Shown: positions 1 to 12,484, counted from the stretch's first letter. The stretch is 64,000 bases of DNA from Cheilinus undulatus (GCF_018320785.1 NC_054868.1:45763874-45827873); one strand, 5' to 3'. The notes: a model not told the origin generated them from the letters alone. Numbers and translations: made by a program.

Positions 1-1296
<1,296 letters not shown>

Positions 1297-1369
1297 TATG
1301 CTTTTTTGGTTCACAGGTACCGGGAATTGGTACCATACTGGTTCAAAGGTGAAGGGTAGCCACCCCTAC

Positions 1370-2460
1370 AGCTATGTCAACTTGAAGCAGCTTTTGTTTT
1401 TTACTGTCTCATCTTTTCTCTGATGTCTTTGAATTATTGCCATTGTCATTTATCCCAGTAATTTGATGCTCTCAAGAGCTGGGTGAAGTGAATTATGGCT
1501 TGTTGAGTAATGAATGAATGAAGATTTGATGGTTTTTGTTTTTGTTCAGTTTTGTAGTTTTGCCACTAGTTAGCAGCACTTTAGCTTGTGACCTGATAAA
1601 TTGTGTGATTTCTATGCACCAGGATGTTCAGTCACTGACTATAAAGTGTTTTTGATTTCTTCCACAATTAAAAGTGAAATGTCACACAATGTTTTTGCTG
1701 GCTTGTTTGGATTGTCAAGGAGATTTGGTATTATATGAATAATTCCAAAAAAGTTAAATGAAAAAACAAAAATATTGACGGTAGGCGTCCGCGAACTCGT
1801 GACTTTCGAATTGAGAGACGAAAGCCATCCCGCTGTGCCACAGTGGAAACGTCGTTTCCAATAGGAAAAAAGAGATTTTATCCTTTCATCATATAATAGC
1901 CCAGCAAAGTTGTGGAGTTGTGGGGTAGTCAGCATGTGTACAACTTAATGGATGACTTATGACTTTATTTCCCGAACTTCGGCCTGCTATGGAACCAGTT
2001 ATAACTAACATTGTCAATCAACAGGAGAGAACCACACACTCACACTGTCTCTTTTTCTGAGTGAGTGTGCGAGCTGACAGCGGATTGTCTGAAAGCTTGA
2101 GTGAGTTTTTTGACAACTTGACTTTAGCTTATTCCTTTGTGTTTCATGTTTTCTAAGTTTGACCACAACTTCCTCCCGTAGTCCTACTGCGCGGACGTTT
2201 ACGTTCCTGGGGTGAAAGGTTAAAGGCGGGTCAAACGCAGCCAGCAGTGATGAGTGAGGAGACAGACCAAGATCTGCTTCACGTCTGAAGGACCACCTCC
2301 GGGCTAAACGCGTCTAACAACACAGGATCAAGCCATGATAGCTGATGTTGCTAATATTACCAGAGACGTTTACAACGACACGGATCAAGCAATAACGTCA
2401 AGCTGGACCGGCACAGTCCAGCAGACCCGGGTTCGTCCCCAAAACGACAACATCTAAGCT
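1370..2460. repeat. RepA copy 1, boundary block of the duplication
   Basis: Matches 24130-25049 and 45758-46558 in the same orientation. It opens with agctatgtcaacttgaagc and holds landmarks such as a tRNA-like stretch (minus strand) and the run cccgaacttcggcctgct. RepA1 is the longest copy and continues into a hAT transposase piece. RepA3 lacks the part equivalent to about 1993-2330. RepA is probably the 5' part of a ZBED-type hAT element, but I could not identify its terminal inverted repeats. Confidence 0.8.
1783..1846 (-). other. tRNA-like sequence with Pol III A and B box motifs (RepA1)
   Basis: Read on the minus strand, the stretch contains TGGCACAGCGG, which fits the A box, and about 40 nt later GAGTTCGCGG, which fits the B box core. 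RepA2 (24545-24612) and RepA3 (about 46162-46230) hold the same block with a differing middle. I could not pair a convincing acceptor stem, so it is more likely a tRNA-derived SINE head or fossil than a working tRNA gene. Confidence 0.45.
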
Positions 2461-2740
2461 AACTAATGCGATCGCTAATGGGTCTCCAGAGAGCACAGAC
2501 TATCGACATCGTTGTCGACAAGGGGCTTCAAGACATCATCCGCGTCGCCTCGGATGACCCGTACCACAGAATACCTACAAGAACTACTGTCACAAGAATC
2601 TGCGAACTGTATGACAGCTAAAAAGGCAACTAAAGTGGAGCAGCTGGCCCGAGCTACATTTATTACACTGACGAGAGACCACAGGACATCAGTCAGCAAC
2701 TTCAGCTACCTCGGGTTAACAGCACACCTGATCATTCACT
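2460..2740 (+). pseudogene. ZBED1-type hAT transposase fragment
   Basis: Two frames give peptides typical of the middle of ZBED/hAT transposases. The first is VVDKGLQDIIRVASDDPYHR, followed by IPTRTTVTRICELYDS. The frame then shifts to KVEQLARATFITLTRDHRTS, followed by VSNFSYLGLTAHLI, which corresponds to the usual LTGDHWTSVSN..YLGVTAHxI motif; the Gly-Asp-His-Trp core reads RDHR here. A frameshift falls between the two near 2610. No zinc-finger BED domain or C-terminal dimerisation domain is seen. This is the only copy of RepA that reaches this far into the coding part. Confidence 0.6.
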
Positions 2741-3190
2741 TTACAGCACAACTTATTTTCTACCTGATGTGTTTGTCTGCTGGGCTCTACTGCAGTTTAA
2801 AAATATTAATGATCAGTGAATTAAAAAACTCTGATTTACAAACCACAAATAAGTTTAAAAACCCGAGTTTGTTTAATATTTCTTCATTTAAACACCATAC
2901 TTGTACTAATTTATCTCAAACAAAAATACAAGTAAATGGTAGGATTTTAAATGTTAATTTAGAGAAAATAATAATAAATTAATGCATTTTTTAGTAAAAA
3001 GCGCTTTCAAAGCACTGTACATAAAGTTAAAATAATGAAAATAAACACTTTATAATAAGAACGTTTAAAAATGATTAGAACTTTAAAAAATGTTGTAATT
3101 AATCATGATTAAACAAAGAATAGTGATGTGATTAACTTGATTAATTTTTTAAATCATTTAACAGCACTAGTCTTAAGTTGTTGTTAGCTA
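2741..3190. other. AT-rich stretch, no gene seen
   Basis: Dense in A/T with an open frame that continues from the hAT piece without recognisable protein content. No terminal repeat or splice site stands out. It is unique within the window. Confidence 0.5.
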
Positions 3191-3193
3191 GGC

Positions 3194-3484
3194 TTGTGTT
3201 TTTGTGCTGTGTATGTGGTAGAGAAAGACTTTGTTGTAGCTGAGGCTGGTGCAGCTGATTTTCAGAGGCTGTCTCGCTGCCATGGCATTAAGCTGGTCCC
3301 CTCAGTGCAGTGTAGTGTGGAGGAGGCCGGTGTGGCTGTGGGGAAGGTGGTTGGGTACGAATGTGTTAAATGGGCATCTAGAATAATTGGGGCCATTGTT
3401 CTGTTTGTAGATGCTACTGCTAAAGTTAGTGAAGTTGTTGAGGGGGGCATGATCCCGGTCAGGGGGGCCAGGGTCATGGTTTGA
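3194..3484 (+). pseudogene. L1-Tx1 LINE ORF1-like fragment
   Basis: A 96-codon open frame whose middle reads SVEEAGVAVGKVVGYECVKW, then ASRIIGAIVLFVDATAKVSE, then VVEGGMIPV. This resembles the ORF1 (RNA-binding) region of Tx1-type L1 elements, which typically shows an (E)..xxVGxxVGYxxVxxASRMNxAVVxF pattern. No ORF2 is attached, so it is a truncated fragment. The assignment is by motif memory only. Confidence 0.5.
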
Positions 3485-4311
3485 AACAGGAAAACCAAGT
3501 GCCAGAAAGTTCACTGACCCTGACTTTTTTGGTCTTCTGTCTTCCATTTGTTATTTAACTTTAAGGTAGTAAATATGTTAGAAAAGGAGCGTCAAGTGAC
3601 CCGGAGGTAAACATACAATTGTCAAACTAAAAGCCTGGTAGCTAGCTAGCCAGCCAGCTATGCTAATAAATATTTGTATATCATTTGGTTATTTTAAGTG
3701 AAGCCACTGGAAATGTTGAGATTTTTTATGTGGTTGGAATATTAACGGTATGTTGCTATTTGAATTGGGTTTATTGCCATGTCATTTTACAAGGACTTTG
3801 GGTGATTTGGAGAAACAGTTTACTATATTAAAGTGAAAATGTTGTATCCAATAATTCCCCCCATTTTAAAGTCAGTAAGACAGTCTTTCTATCAATTTCT
3901 CTCAAGATTTTCCTTTATTCATTGCCCTTTAAACAGGCAACTCAGCTCAAAGACAGCATAGTAGTATTTATTTCATTAATATTGATCTCCTTTTTCCTTA
4001 AAATTCTTTAGGCAATAACTATTTTATTACTTTTAAAGTAGAAACGTAATGCATTCAAGTTTGGGTAATTTCCCTTTTTTTTCAAATCAAAAATAGCAAG
4101 CAAACTTGTCTAACAATATGCAAATACTGGCAATATTGTGGTATCAAAAATCCCCCTCTTTAACAGCTGTCTTTTTAAATATATATAGCTTTTAAAGCTT
4201 CTTGGCACTAATGATCAATAAACAGGAGATTGTATGGTTTGAAAGCATGAAAAATGTTAAAGATTTTGAGCAGCTCACCTTTAAAAAAATAAATGATTTC
4301 AAGCCAATATA
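3485..4311. other. Intergenic, with short similarity to 55870-56060
   Basis: No coding content. About 3473-3525 (from TCATGGTTTGAAACAGG to GTTCACTGACC) resembles 55870-55922, so a diverged dispersed repeat may cover 3470-3650. The rest is AT-rich with nothing recognisable. Confidence 0.45.
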
Positions 4312-5557
4312 CAGTATATTGCCAAAAGTATTCACTCATCCATCCAAATAATTGCAATCAGGTGTTCCGATGACTTCCATGGCCACAGGTGTATGAAATC
4401 AAGCACCTAGGCATGCAGACTGTTTCTACAAACATTTGTTAAAGAATGGGTCACTCTCAGGAGCTGAGTGAATTCCACCGTGGTACTGTGTTAGGATGCC
4501 ACCTGTGCAACAAGTCCAGTGGTGAAATTTCCTGGCTCCTAAATATTCCACAGTCAACTGTCGATGGTATTATAACAAAGTGGAAGTGATTGGGAACGAC
4601 AGCATCTCAGCAACCAAGTGGTAGGCCACGTAAAATGACCGAACGGGGTCAGCGGATGCTGAAGCTCATAGTGCGCAGAGGTGGGCAACTTTCTGCAGTC
4701 AGTGGCTACAGAGCTCCAAACTTCATGTGGCCTTCAGATTAGCTCAAGAACAGTGGCTAGAGGGCTTGATGGAATGGGTTTCCATGGCCAAGCAGCTTCA
4801 CCCAAGCCATACATCAGCAAGTGCAATGCAAAGCATGGGATGCAGTGGTGTAAAGCACGCCGCCACTGGACTCTAGAGCCATGGAGACGCCTTCTCTGGA
4901 GAGACCAATCGCGCCTCTCCATCTGGTAATATGATGGACAAGCCTGGGTTTGGCGGTTGCCAGGAGAACGGTACTTGTCTGACTGCATTGTGCCAAGTGT
5001 AAAGTTTGTTGGAGGGGGGATTATGGTGTGGGGTTGTTTTTCAGGAGCTGGGCTTGGCCCCTTAGTTCCAGTGAAAGGAACTCTGAATGCTTCAGCATAC
5101 CAAGAGATTTTGGACAATTCCATGCTCCCAACTTTGTGGGAACAGTTTGGGGATGGCCCCTTCCTGTTCCAACATGACTGTGCACCAGTGCACAAAACAA
5201 GGTCCATAAAGACATGGATGAGAGAGTTTGATGTGGATGGACTTGACTGGCCTGCACAGAGTCCTGACCGCAACCTCATAGAACACCTTTGGGATGAATT
5301 AGAGCGGAGAATGAGAGCCAGGCTTTCTCATCCAATATCAGTGTGTGAGCTCACAAATGCACTTCTAGAAGAATGGTGAAAAATTCCCATAAACACACTC
5401 CTAAACCTTGTGCAAAGCCTTCCCAGAAGAGTTGAAGATGTTAGAGCTGCAAAGGGTGGACCAACATCATATTAAACCCTATGGATTAAGAATGGGATAT
5501 CACTTGAGTTCATATGTGAGTCAAGGCAGGTGAGTGAAAACTTTTGTCAGTGTAGTG
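4312..5557 (+). mobile_element. Tc1-like element, full-length, second lineage
   Basis: Bounded by TA on each side (4310-4311 and 5558-5559). The left end CAGTATATTGCCAAAAG and the inverted right end CACTACACTGACAAAAG match over about 30 nt. At about 1.25 kb the length is normal for fish Tc1 elements. It lies between RepA1 and the EPS8-like exons and is not present in units 2 or 3, so it entered after, or outside, the duplicated part. Confidence 0.92.
4446..5475 (+). pseudogene. Tc1 transposase (DD34E type), full length but broken
   Basis: Starts MGHSQELSEFHRGTVLGCHL and ends RAAKGGPTSY. The helix-turn-helix N-terminus, the linker and all three catalytic blocks can be read: RDQSRLSIW (first Asp), QHDCAPVHK (second Asp) and [11 protein letters not shown] (Glu). 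It is interrupted by a stop after KWK, a frame change near 4680, a TAA after RLSIW (about 4927) and a TGA after LLEEW (about 5379). The first block has Gln where Glu is usual after Asp. Four breaks, so inactive. Confidence 0.9.
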
Positions 5558-7194
5558 TACCTCTGACATCCAGAGTATTGATAAGACTGATTTTATGTAG
5601 CCTAAATGTATGAGCTATATTTTCAAATAAATATAAAGGCCAAAAAGTGAGAGAACAGACTTTGTTATATAATTTATCATAGGTATTTAAAGACACAAAG
5701 CAAAGTGCTTACAGAAAGATAAAATGGCCTGAGCTGATAGCATTTCTCCTTTGAGGAAAATACAAGCAATGACCTGCATTGCATTTTAAACAGTTTTTGT
5801 AATTTTCTTTAATAAGACCTTTATTTCAACTGCCTTATCTTGCCTTGGCCATTTTATCTCAAGTGAAACTTGATGTCATTGAATTTATGGAGGTTTGTAG
5901 TCTGAAGGAGACTGCATCACATTCCTGGAATGGCATGTGTTGTAGATCACGCCGCAGCCTCTGGCACAAGCCATAGGCAGGTGTTGATGGAAATGTCTGT
6001 TTTATGGAAGAAAGCGTCTCAGAGAGAAGACTGGGAGTGAGTTAGAGAGTATGAGAGAATCAGCAGAGAGAGAAAGCAGATTAGGAGCTGAAGGAAGGTC
6101 AGAGTGGTTTTTCTGCATGTCTCAGGAAGGTGGGACGTTCTCATGCACACAACTCAACTCAGAGCACAAACGGGTCAACTCAAGGATTGTTTCTGTGGAC
6201 TGAAAGTCTCCATCTGCACTGAAGGTACGGTGCTGAATCTTTGTGGCTTAGATTTGTGCTAATGGAGTCTATTAAGTGTTGATGAATTTAACAGAGGTTT
6301 AAAGAGTTAGGTCCACTTTTAATGGAGGACAGGTGCTTTGTGTCAGCTGTTTGGAGTGAGAGACTTCTGAAACAGTTTGATTTCATCTTCAAACATTAGG
6401 ATATGTCAATATTTGCAAATGCATGAGGGAATTTTCTGCTTGATTTGCATTGAAATAGATATGTTAATGCTTTATTTCAATTGGAAATGATTTACTGCTT
6501 TGTTGGAAGTTAAAAAATGACAAGAGGACAGTAGAATTTGGTGAAAAACTATGTTTTTTCGTGAACTTTTCTTTATCATTAATCTGTGAACGTTTTTTTG
6601 ATAAAGTTTTTGTGGCTGTGTCAGCTGCATACCATGTACTCTATAATAGTGTTTTTTCTTGTTGTGTGTACAACAGGCGGATGTGCGACTGTGCAGACAG
6701 AATACTCAGCATTCTTACAATATGCCAGGGGAATGAGGCAATATGTGGAGCACTCATTCATCATTTTTAAGACCCTCACATGAAGTCAAGATGAGCCTGA
6801 GTGGATCAGTGACTTAAAGTTTTGACATTGTATTGTCAGGAATTAAGATTAGAAAGTGATATAAAAACAAGGTATGCAGAGATGAGAACATTTATTTACA
6901 TTGCACTATTCATACACAAAGCAATCTATAGTGATTAACAGAGTTTAAAAATAGCTGAAAGTTTATGACATTAAATGCTTCAATAAGCATTGCTTAAATG
7001 CGTGAAATACTTCCAGCTGATGGTCTGGTTTTTAATATTGGAAGAAAATGTAATATCTGCCAAAACCTACAATGAACTTTTGAAGCTAATATCTGCTGAT
7101 ATTGATATAATGCAGATACGTCATACTTCTTTTGAATTTTTTTTAGCTTTTAATTTGCCATCACCTGATTAAATTGTGATTTTCCTCTCGACAG
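5558..7194. other. No gene firmly identified; possible untranslated leader near 6120-6225
   Basis: The stretch holds no protein I recognise. A purine-rich region with repeated gagag runs (about 6010-6110) is followed by a possible splice donor (CTGAAG|GTACGG, about 6222). It could be a non-coding first exon of the EPS8-like gene, but nothing confirms that. Open frames at 6561-6783 look random. Confidence 0.3.
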
Positions 7195-7483
7195 ATGTCT
7201 AAAAAAACCTCCCCCAGTGGTCCCTAGAAAGCCTTCAGGTGTGCGAGTCATGATGCTTCCAGGAGAGCAGCTTCCTCCTTGTGCGCTGCCCATCTATGGA
7301 GAGGCTGTTAAAGGTAAAGTAAGCAGCAAATGTCTGCCAGTCATCCTGCTACTTGTAGCCATCCTAAAACTCTTGGTGTGGTGTTTTTGCATTGAATCAA
7401 ATTATTTTTTCTTCCTCCTCTTAGAGAACGGTGACTCTGGAGAGCCTGATCATATGTCCCTACTGGATGCTGAGAGAGAAGTG
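7195..7483 (+). pseudogene. EPS8-like exons upstream of the linker (two exons)
   Basis: Exon 7195-7313 follows the acceptor ctctcgacag and reads KKPPPVVPRKPSGVRVMMLP, then GEQLPPCALPIYGEAVK. It has a donor at 7314. Exon 7425-7483 reads ENGDSGEPDHMSLLDAEREV with a GTGAGT donor. The phases join correctly (AAA G|AG AAC). The DAEREV end is the expected lead into the VELLNHCFDD segment of EPS8-like proteins. No counterpart exists in unit 2. Confidence 0.7.
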
Positions 7484-7498
7484 GTGAGTCCTTTAAAG

Positions 7499-7600
7499 CA
7501 GTGCTTTTCAAACTGTGTGTCCTGACCCCCAGTAGGTTCCCAGGGGTTGCAAGGGGGGTGGCAGAAACTCAAGGCAAGAGAAGAGGAACAAAATAGCATT
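7499..7600. other. Possible hAT-type terminal sequence
   Basis: CAGTGCTTTTCAAACTGTG at 7499, then a CCCCCAGTAGG stretch, resembles the CAGTGGTTCTCAAACTGG-like ends of many vertebrate hAT elements. No matching right end was found nearby, so the call rests on one end only. Confidence 0.35.
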
Positions 7601-7620
7601 GTTTTTGAAAGTAATATCTT

Positions 7621-8661
7621 TATCCACCTTATTCCTAGCCCCCATGAGTCTTTGCGTGAAATATGGGCGCAACTTCCGGTCCCTTCTATCTAAATGGGAC
7701 TTTGCATGAAATACGAGATGTGAAACGCAAATTTTAGAGCAATTTGGACATTAAACTATGTAACTTTCCACTGCTTCACCTCAATCTGGACAATATGATC
7801 ATTTTTCTGCCCTCTACTAAAGAGTACAGAATGACGACATTACCTCGGATAACATAAACAAGCATATTTAGCTAATTAGTGTCATATCAGTATAATAATA
7901 AACAATCATGTTTTGTAAAATGAGTTACACCACCTTCAGATAACATTTCTAGTTTGTGGTGTTGCTGAAATCCTTATTTCACCAACTAATCCTTCTTAAA
8001 ATGTGGGAATTATATTAAATAAAATTATCCAAGACTGAAGTTGTCAGCTCTTCAGTTTGGTCAAGTTTTGAATTAATGATGAATTAATATTGAAAGAATT
8101 ACATCCCAAATACATTTAGTGGACAGCATGTTTAAAACACTGTTGTTAAAGACATATATTTCATTTAATTAGTACCACAACCGAACCAACAGGTACTTAG
8201 CATTACAGAAAATATTATTCAAACACTCAGCTCTTTTAACTTTTTTGAGTTAACAAAAAAGAAGCAGTATTTATTGTTTCATAAATATTTATATCCGAAC
8301 AACCACTGTTGACGCTAAATCACTTTAGTAATCCCTTGGAAGAATCGTGTTTTTCCATTATTGTTACTATACGGGAAGTCCCAACCACATTTATAGCAGT
8401 AGACCCCTGAGGAATAATGTGGTATCCACCTTTTTCACTTACTTAACAGCTTTCAAAACAAACAATGTGAACTTGTGATTTCAAAAATATATCAATGTTT
8501 ACAAATTGGCGGTAAATTTCTATCAAACAACTGTCGTTCGTAGTTAGCATCTATCATTAGCTGCTGTATTAAATTACATGTATTTATGTACTTCCGCCGT
8601 AGCACCGGAAGTTTGGCCCATATTCTGAATCACAATAGCGGCCCCTGGAATAAGGTGGATA
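7621..8661. mobile_element. Non-autonomous TIR element with ETS motifs in its ends
   Basis: Left end TATCCACCTTATTCC (7621) and right end GGAATAAGGTGGATA (8647-8661) are perfect inverted copies. The inverted match continues, more loosely, to an ACTTCCGGT motif about 60 nt inside each end (7671 and about 8600). Flanking AT or TA on both sides would fit a 2-bp target duplication, as described for ISL2EU/Harbinger-like elements. The interior is AT-rich with no coding frame. Length about 1.04 kb. It sits in an EPS8-like intron of unit 1. Confidence 0.65.
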
Positions 8662-9149
8662 TGTGTATTTTTAGAAAAATAAAACACACCACCTTAGCCA
8701 GCCAGAATCAGGCAGCAGCGATGACCGCGATGGATTAAACCAAAAAGTATCTTTATCACTCAAAATGAGCTACCTACCTTATCTTTAAAGTGAAAGACTT
8801 CCAGAAAGAAAAGCACTGTTAGGCAACTGTCTTTTTATTTAACTTAGAACAAATCGATTACAGAATCCTATCACTTAAATATAAATAAACTTTATTTAAA
8901 GGGGTATAAATACAATTGATATGACACTGTCATAATAATCTTTTATTCACATGAAGGAGACTTTATGAACATTATGAATGTTGTCATTAAATGAGCGCAT
9001 GTTTGGTGCATGTCTTCCTTCATTTTCTCTCCCCTTATTTCCTGTCTCTCTGCAGCTGTCCTATCAAAATGAAGGAAAATAACCCCAAAAAGATCATCTT
9101 TAAAAAAAACTTTCACATTCACTGAAAAAACTCTGTGAATTGTCTCATT
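8662..9149. other. Intron-like sequence, nothing recognised
   Basis: AT-rich stretch between the TIR element and the next EPS8-like exon. I see no motif, repeat end or coding frame that I can name. Confidence 0.4.
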
Positions 9150-9285
9150 ACACTGCATTACCACTGCTTTGACAATGGGGAGTGATTTATGGCTCGTTTG
9201 CAGCAGGCGGCTGAGGCTCAGAGTATTCTCAACCAATGGAGGAAGAAGAGGAACAGAAAGAGCAAGAAGAAAGAAGATCAAGATG
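9150..9285 (+). pseudogene. EPS8-like coiled-coil/basic linker exon with a nonsense codon, unit 1
   Basis: Reads HCFDNGE-stop-FMARLQQAAEAQSILN then a basic run QWRKKRNRKSKKKEDQD, ending at a GTGAGG donor after 9285. EPS8-like proteins have HCFDDIExFMxRLQQxAEA followed by a Lys-rich tract here. The TGA at 9183-9185 corresponds to CGA in unit 2 (25053-25055), which fits CpG decay. No clear acceptor AG is present just upstream. Confidence 0.75.
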
Positions 9286-10069
9286 GTGAGGGCTGATTTT
9301 ATATGTTGTCACATTACAGCCACTATGCGCTGGACCTCTCTAAGCTCGTAATAACAACAGGAGCAACTTTGACAGAAATCACTGGACGCTAATGCCACTA
9401 CTATAGCCTAGTACCTTATACCTCCCAACTTCAGAAATCCTGAAATATCCCTGTAAGATTGGCTGCTTGAAAAAAAGAAGAAAAACAAAAGAAAAACACT
9501 AAGCTCCTGTGCAGGCACTGCTTCACCATTGTTAATGGTGATCAACGTCTTGCTGTGTGTCAGCAAACTATTTTTATACTTGGTTTTTGAGAATAAGCAG
9601 TGCTGAATGGGCCATAAATGTAACTTTTGCATCTTTTTGAGACTCCACAGAGACTTGAGAAACTTCAGTGTGTTCAAACTGTATATTTGAGTGAGCTGCA
9701 GCTGCTCTCTATTTCTGTCACAGCTGAAATTGAAAATAACTAAACTCATCATTAATGTCCTTGTGTCTAAAGGTGCCCTGCATATCAGGATACAGTGACC
9801 TTGCTGGATTAACATTAGTGTCTTTTATATGTATGTAGAACAAATAAACATTTTAGATTTCTATGTTTTGACAAAATTGAACAAATATACTCACATGTGG
9901 GCTGGTAATCTTTGCAAAGTAATCTAGATTATAATAACTTCTTCCTGAATGTCCTCTTGTCTAAAATTTAAAAGGCTTTAGGGATTAGTTTCCTTGGTAA
10001 AGATGTGGGAAAAAGGAACAATGCAGCCATTTGTTATCTCTCCTTTGACGACCATGTTTGTGTGTGCAG

Positions 10070-10158
10070 ACAACCTGCTGACCATGAAAGCTTGTTCTCC
10101 ACCGGAGGAAGAGTTTGTGGACATCTTTCAGAAAATCAAGTACTCGCTCAGTCTGCTG
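10070..10158 (+). pseudogene. EPS8-like exon (EEEFVDIFQKIKYSLSLL), unit 1
   Basis: Acceptor TGTGTGCAG at 10069, donor GTGAGA at 10159. It reads DNLLTMKACSPPEEEFVDIF then QKIKYSLSLL, matching the EPS8-like LTxKxxPPxEEFxDVFQKxKYxxSLL block. It joins in phase to the 9285 exon (G|AC). Confidence 0.8.
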
Positions 10159-10220
10159 GTGAGAGTTAATTCATCCTGATGAAGCCCTTATTACCATCTG
10201 ACATGCATGTGAATATTTAG

Positions 10221-10634
10221 GAGCATCAGTGCTCAGCCCTGCCGTGATGAGTGGGGCTGTTTCATTACTCCAGGAGCATCTGACTGAAGGGGAGAAGGAG
10301 CTGTGGACTTCTTTAGGACTCAACTGGACCTCCCCCTGGTCTGCATGATAGTATTTAGATGTCTAATTCTTCATTTGAGGGTTTATTGTGCTGCTCTGAC
10401 TGATCTTTTAACCCACTTCTCAAGCTCACACCTTGGCGCATCTGTTCTTCCATACTCACCAGTCTTCCTGGATGGGTGGCGACCTCAGGCTTATGGCTCA
10501 AATGGCCAACCTTTGGAAGATCCCATCAAGTCCCAACCCAAACAAGATGCTCACAGCGAACGCAGGGCGGCACAGGCTCTGCAGGAACAAGCTCAGCAGG
10601 CACTGGAGAGTCACGGTCCAAGCAATGAGGACGA
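10221..10634 (+). pseudogene. EPS8-like exons leading to the SH3 domain, unit 1 only
   Basis: Exon 10221-10338 reads ASVLSPAVMSGAVSLLQEHL then TEGEKELWTSLGLNWTSP. Exon 10425-10634 reads SHLGASVLPYSPVFLDGW then a Gln/Ala-rich run ending GPSNEDE with donor GTGAGT. These match the EPS8-like xLWTSLGxNW..PYSPVFLDGW segment. The phases of both exons and of 12055 agree. Unit 2 lost these exons by a deletion of about 700-750 bp that also cut the preceding exon. Confidence 0.75.
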
Positions 10635-10894
10635 GTGAGTCTGCAGACATTACAAATGAAGAAGTATCACAGAAACAATTTTAAATACAGCTGCCAAATG
10701 ACTAATTTTACAAACTCGTATTCATGGTTAATGCATTTTAGCTTGTAGAGGGCTTTCCTGGTCCCATCCCATTCATGCATCACCAACATAGCAGTGGGAG
10801 CTATTTGAGGTTGTGTGTGTTATCTAAGGACTGGTAATGTTCCCTATGTGAATGATTTCTCACATGATTAAAAAACTATTTTAATCTAGTTGTG

Positions 10895-11975
10895 GCAATG
10901 TGAAAAATGTGAAAAAAAAACAGAAGTCAGTGATTGCCAAATCTCATAAACCAAATGTTATTCTCAATAGAACATAAACAGCATGTCAGATGTTGAAAAT
11001 GAGACATTTCATGAAAAATATTAGCTCATTTTGAATTTGATGGCAGCAAAACATCTGACAAAAAGCAGGGATGGTGCAACAAAAGGCTGGAAAGTAACAT
11101 TGAAAAATAGCTGGTGGAGCATTTGGCAACTAATTAGGTTAACTGGCAACACATCAGAAACATGACTGGGTATATAAGGAGCATTTCAGAGATCTAGAGT
11201 CTCTCAGCTGAAGGTCAGTACTGCAATGCCGGTGATTTTGGGGCCCTCAAAGGCCACATCATTAAAACAGGCATGATTCTGTACTAAAAATAACAGCATG
11301 GGCTCAGGAACACTTCCAGAAATCATTCAGTCCACACAGTTGGCTGTGCTGAGGCAAAATGGAAAACTGTTCTGCGACCAGATGAATCTGAATTTGACAG
11401 TTCTTTTTTGTCTTGTGGACTAAAGAGGAGCTTATTGTCCTGGAACAGTTTAAAGGTCTGCATCTCTGATAGTATTCTGCATCTCTGCGTTAGTGCCTAT
11501 GGTGCTGGCCGCTTTCACATCTGGAAAGGAACTATCAATGCTGAAAAGTAGAGAGAGGTTTTAGAGTAACATATGCTCCCATTCAGAGGACGTCCCTTTC
11601 AGGGAGGACCGTGACTATTTCAGCAAGACATTCACAACAGCATGGCTAAACGGTAGAGGAGTCTGGGTCCTGATCTGGCCTGCCTGCATTTCAGACTTTT
11701 CAACAATAGAAAAGGCAAAATCCAGTAAAGAAGACCCAGGACTGTTAAGCAGATAGAATCCTAGATCAGGCAAGAATGGGACAACACTCCTCTCCCAAAA
11801 TTCCAGCAATCCGGTCTCCTCACTTCTCCAGATATTTACAGACTTTTGTTAAAAGAGGAGATGCTACACAATGTAACCCTGCCCCTCCCTTTTGAGATAT
11901 GTTGGTTACATCGAATTCAAAATTAGCTCATATTTTTCATGAAATGGTAAAATGTGTCAGTTTCAACACCTGAAA
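10895..11975 (+). mobile_element. Decayed Tc1-like element, third lineage, unit 1
   Basis: Its ends carry the inverted pair around AATTTGATGGCAGCAAAACATC (left) and GTTGGTTACATCGAATTCAAA (right), with AGCTCATTTT/AAAATTAGCTCAT outside them. The interior matches, by memory, a common fish Tc1 element with transposase pieces such as AWAQEHFQKS (aacagcatgggctcaggaac), WKTVLxDQMNL and the C-terminal QEWD block. Many breaks; no open frame over 70 codons. Copy in unit 2 at 27355-28440. Confidence 0.7.
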
Positions 11976-12054
11976 TGTTGGTTTTTATTTGGGTTGCATG
12001 ATAGAATTGTAATCCTGCCTGTTTTCTTATGTTCTGGTGTTGTTTCTCTTCCAG

Positions 12055-12396
12055 AGACGAAACCACACTTCCACCTGAAGGTGAACGGCTCTACTGCTGC
12101 AGTTACGACTTTTTGGCGAGGAACAGCAGCGAGCTTTCGGTGCTCCAAGGAGAAACACTCGAGGTAAACGCAGAGAAGATTGAAAGGATAACGACCCTGC
12201 TGTGACATAACCTCTATTTAAAATGACCTGACTTGTGAGGTGTGATCTTTTTCAGGTAATCGAGTCCTCCAAACGGTGGTGGAAATGTCGTAATCATTTT
12301 GACCAGATTGGATTTGTTCCCTTTAACATCCTGGAGCCTCTGTCGGCTCTGAATCACACAGGGAGAGACAGCCTGGTGGTCCGCAGAGAGTCAAAG
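12055..12396 (+). pseudogene. EPS8-like SH3 domain exons, unit 1
   Basis: Exon 12055-12163 reads GERLYCCSYDFLARNSSELS then VLQGETLE. Exon 12256-12396 reads VIESSKRWWKCRNHFDQIGF then VPFNILEPLSALN and RDSLVVRRESK. This is a near-complete SH3 fold with the ALYDF-type motif (SYDF), the ELSV diverging turn, the WW pair and the VPxNIL end seen in EPS8 proteins. Splice sites ttccag/GTAAAC and ttcag/GTACAA are normal. The domain is open in both units, but its parent gene is broken. Confidence 0.85.
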
Positions 12397-12484
12397 GTAC
12401 AACACAGACACAACCACATAAGAGGTGTTTGTTCATGCCTTCCATTGCTTTATTAATCTTTTTTACACTTCCGCTCTTCAACAG

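Noticed and set aside
1639-1935. 98-codon minus frame in RepA1
   Set aside because: The equivalent frames in RepA2 and RepA3 differ in length and reading phase; it overlaps the tRNA-like block and has no domain.
2339-2460. Idea that RepA contains a host gene promoter (CG-rich words near 2170-2450)
   Set aside because: The following hAT coding sequence makes a transposon leader more likely; no independent evidence for a host gene.
9408-9815. 135-codon minus frame (MLIQQGHCILICRAPLDTRT...), repeated at 26771-27157
   Set aside because: The repetition is explained by the segmental duplication. Composition is unlike a protein (poly-Phe from a T-run) and no splice or family motif was found.
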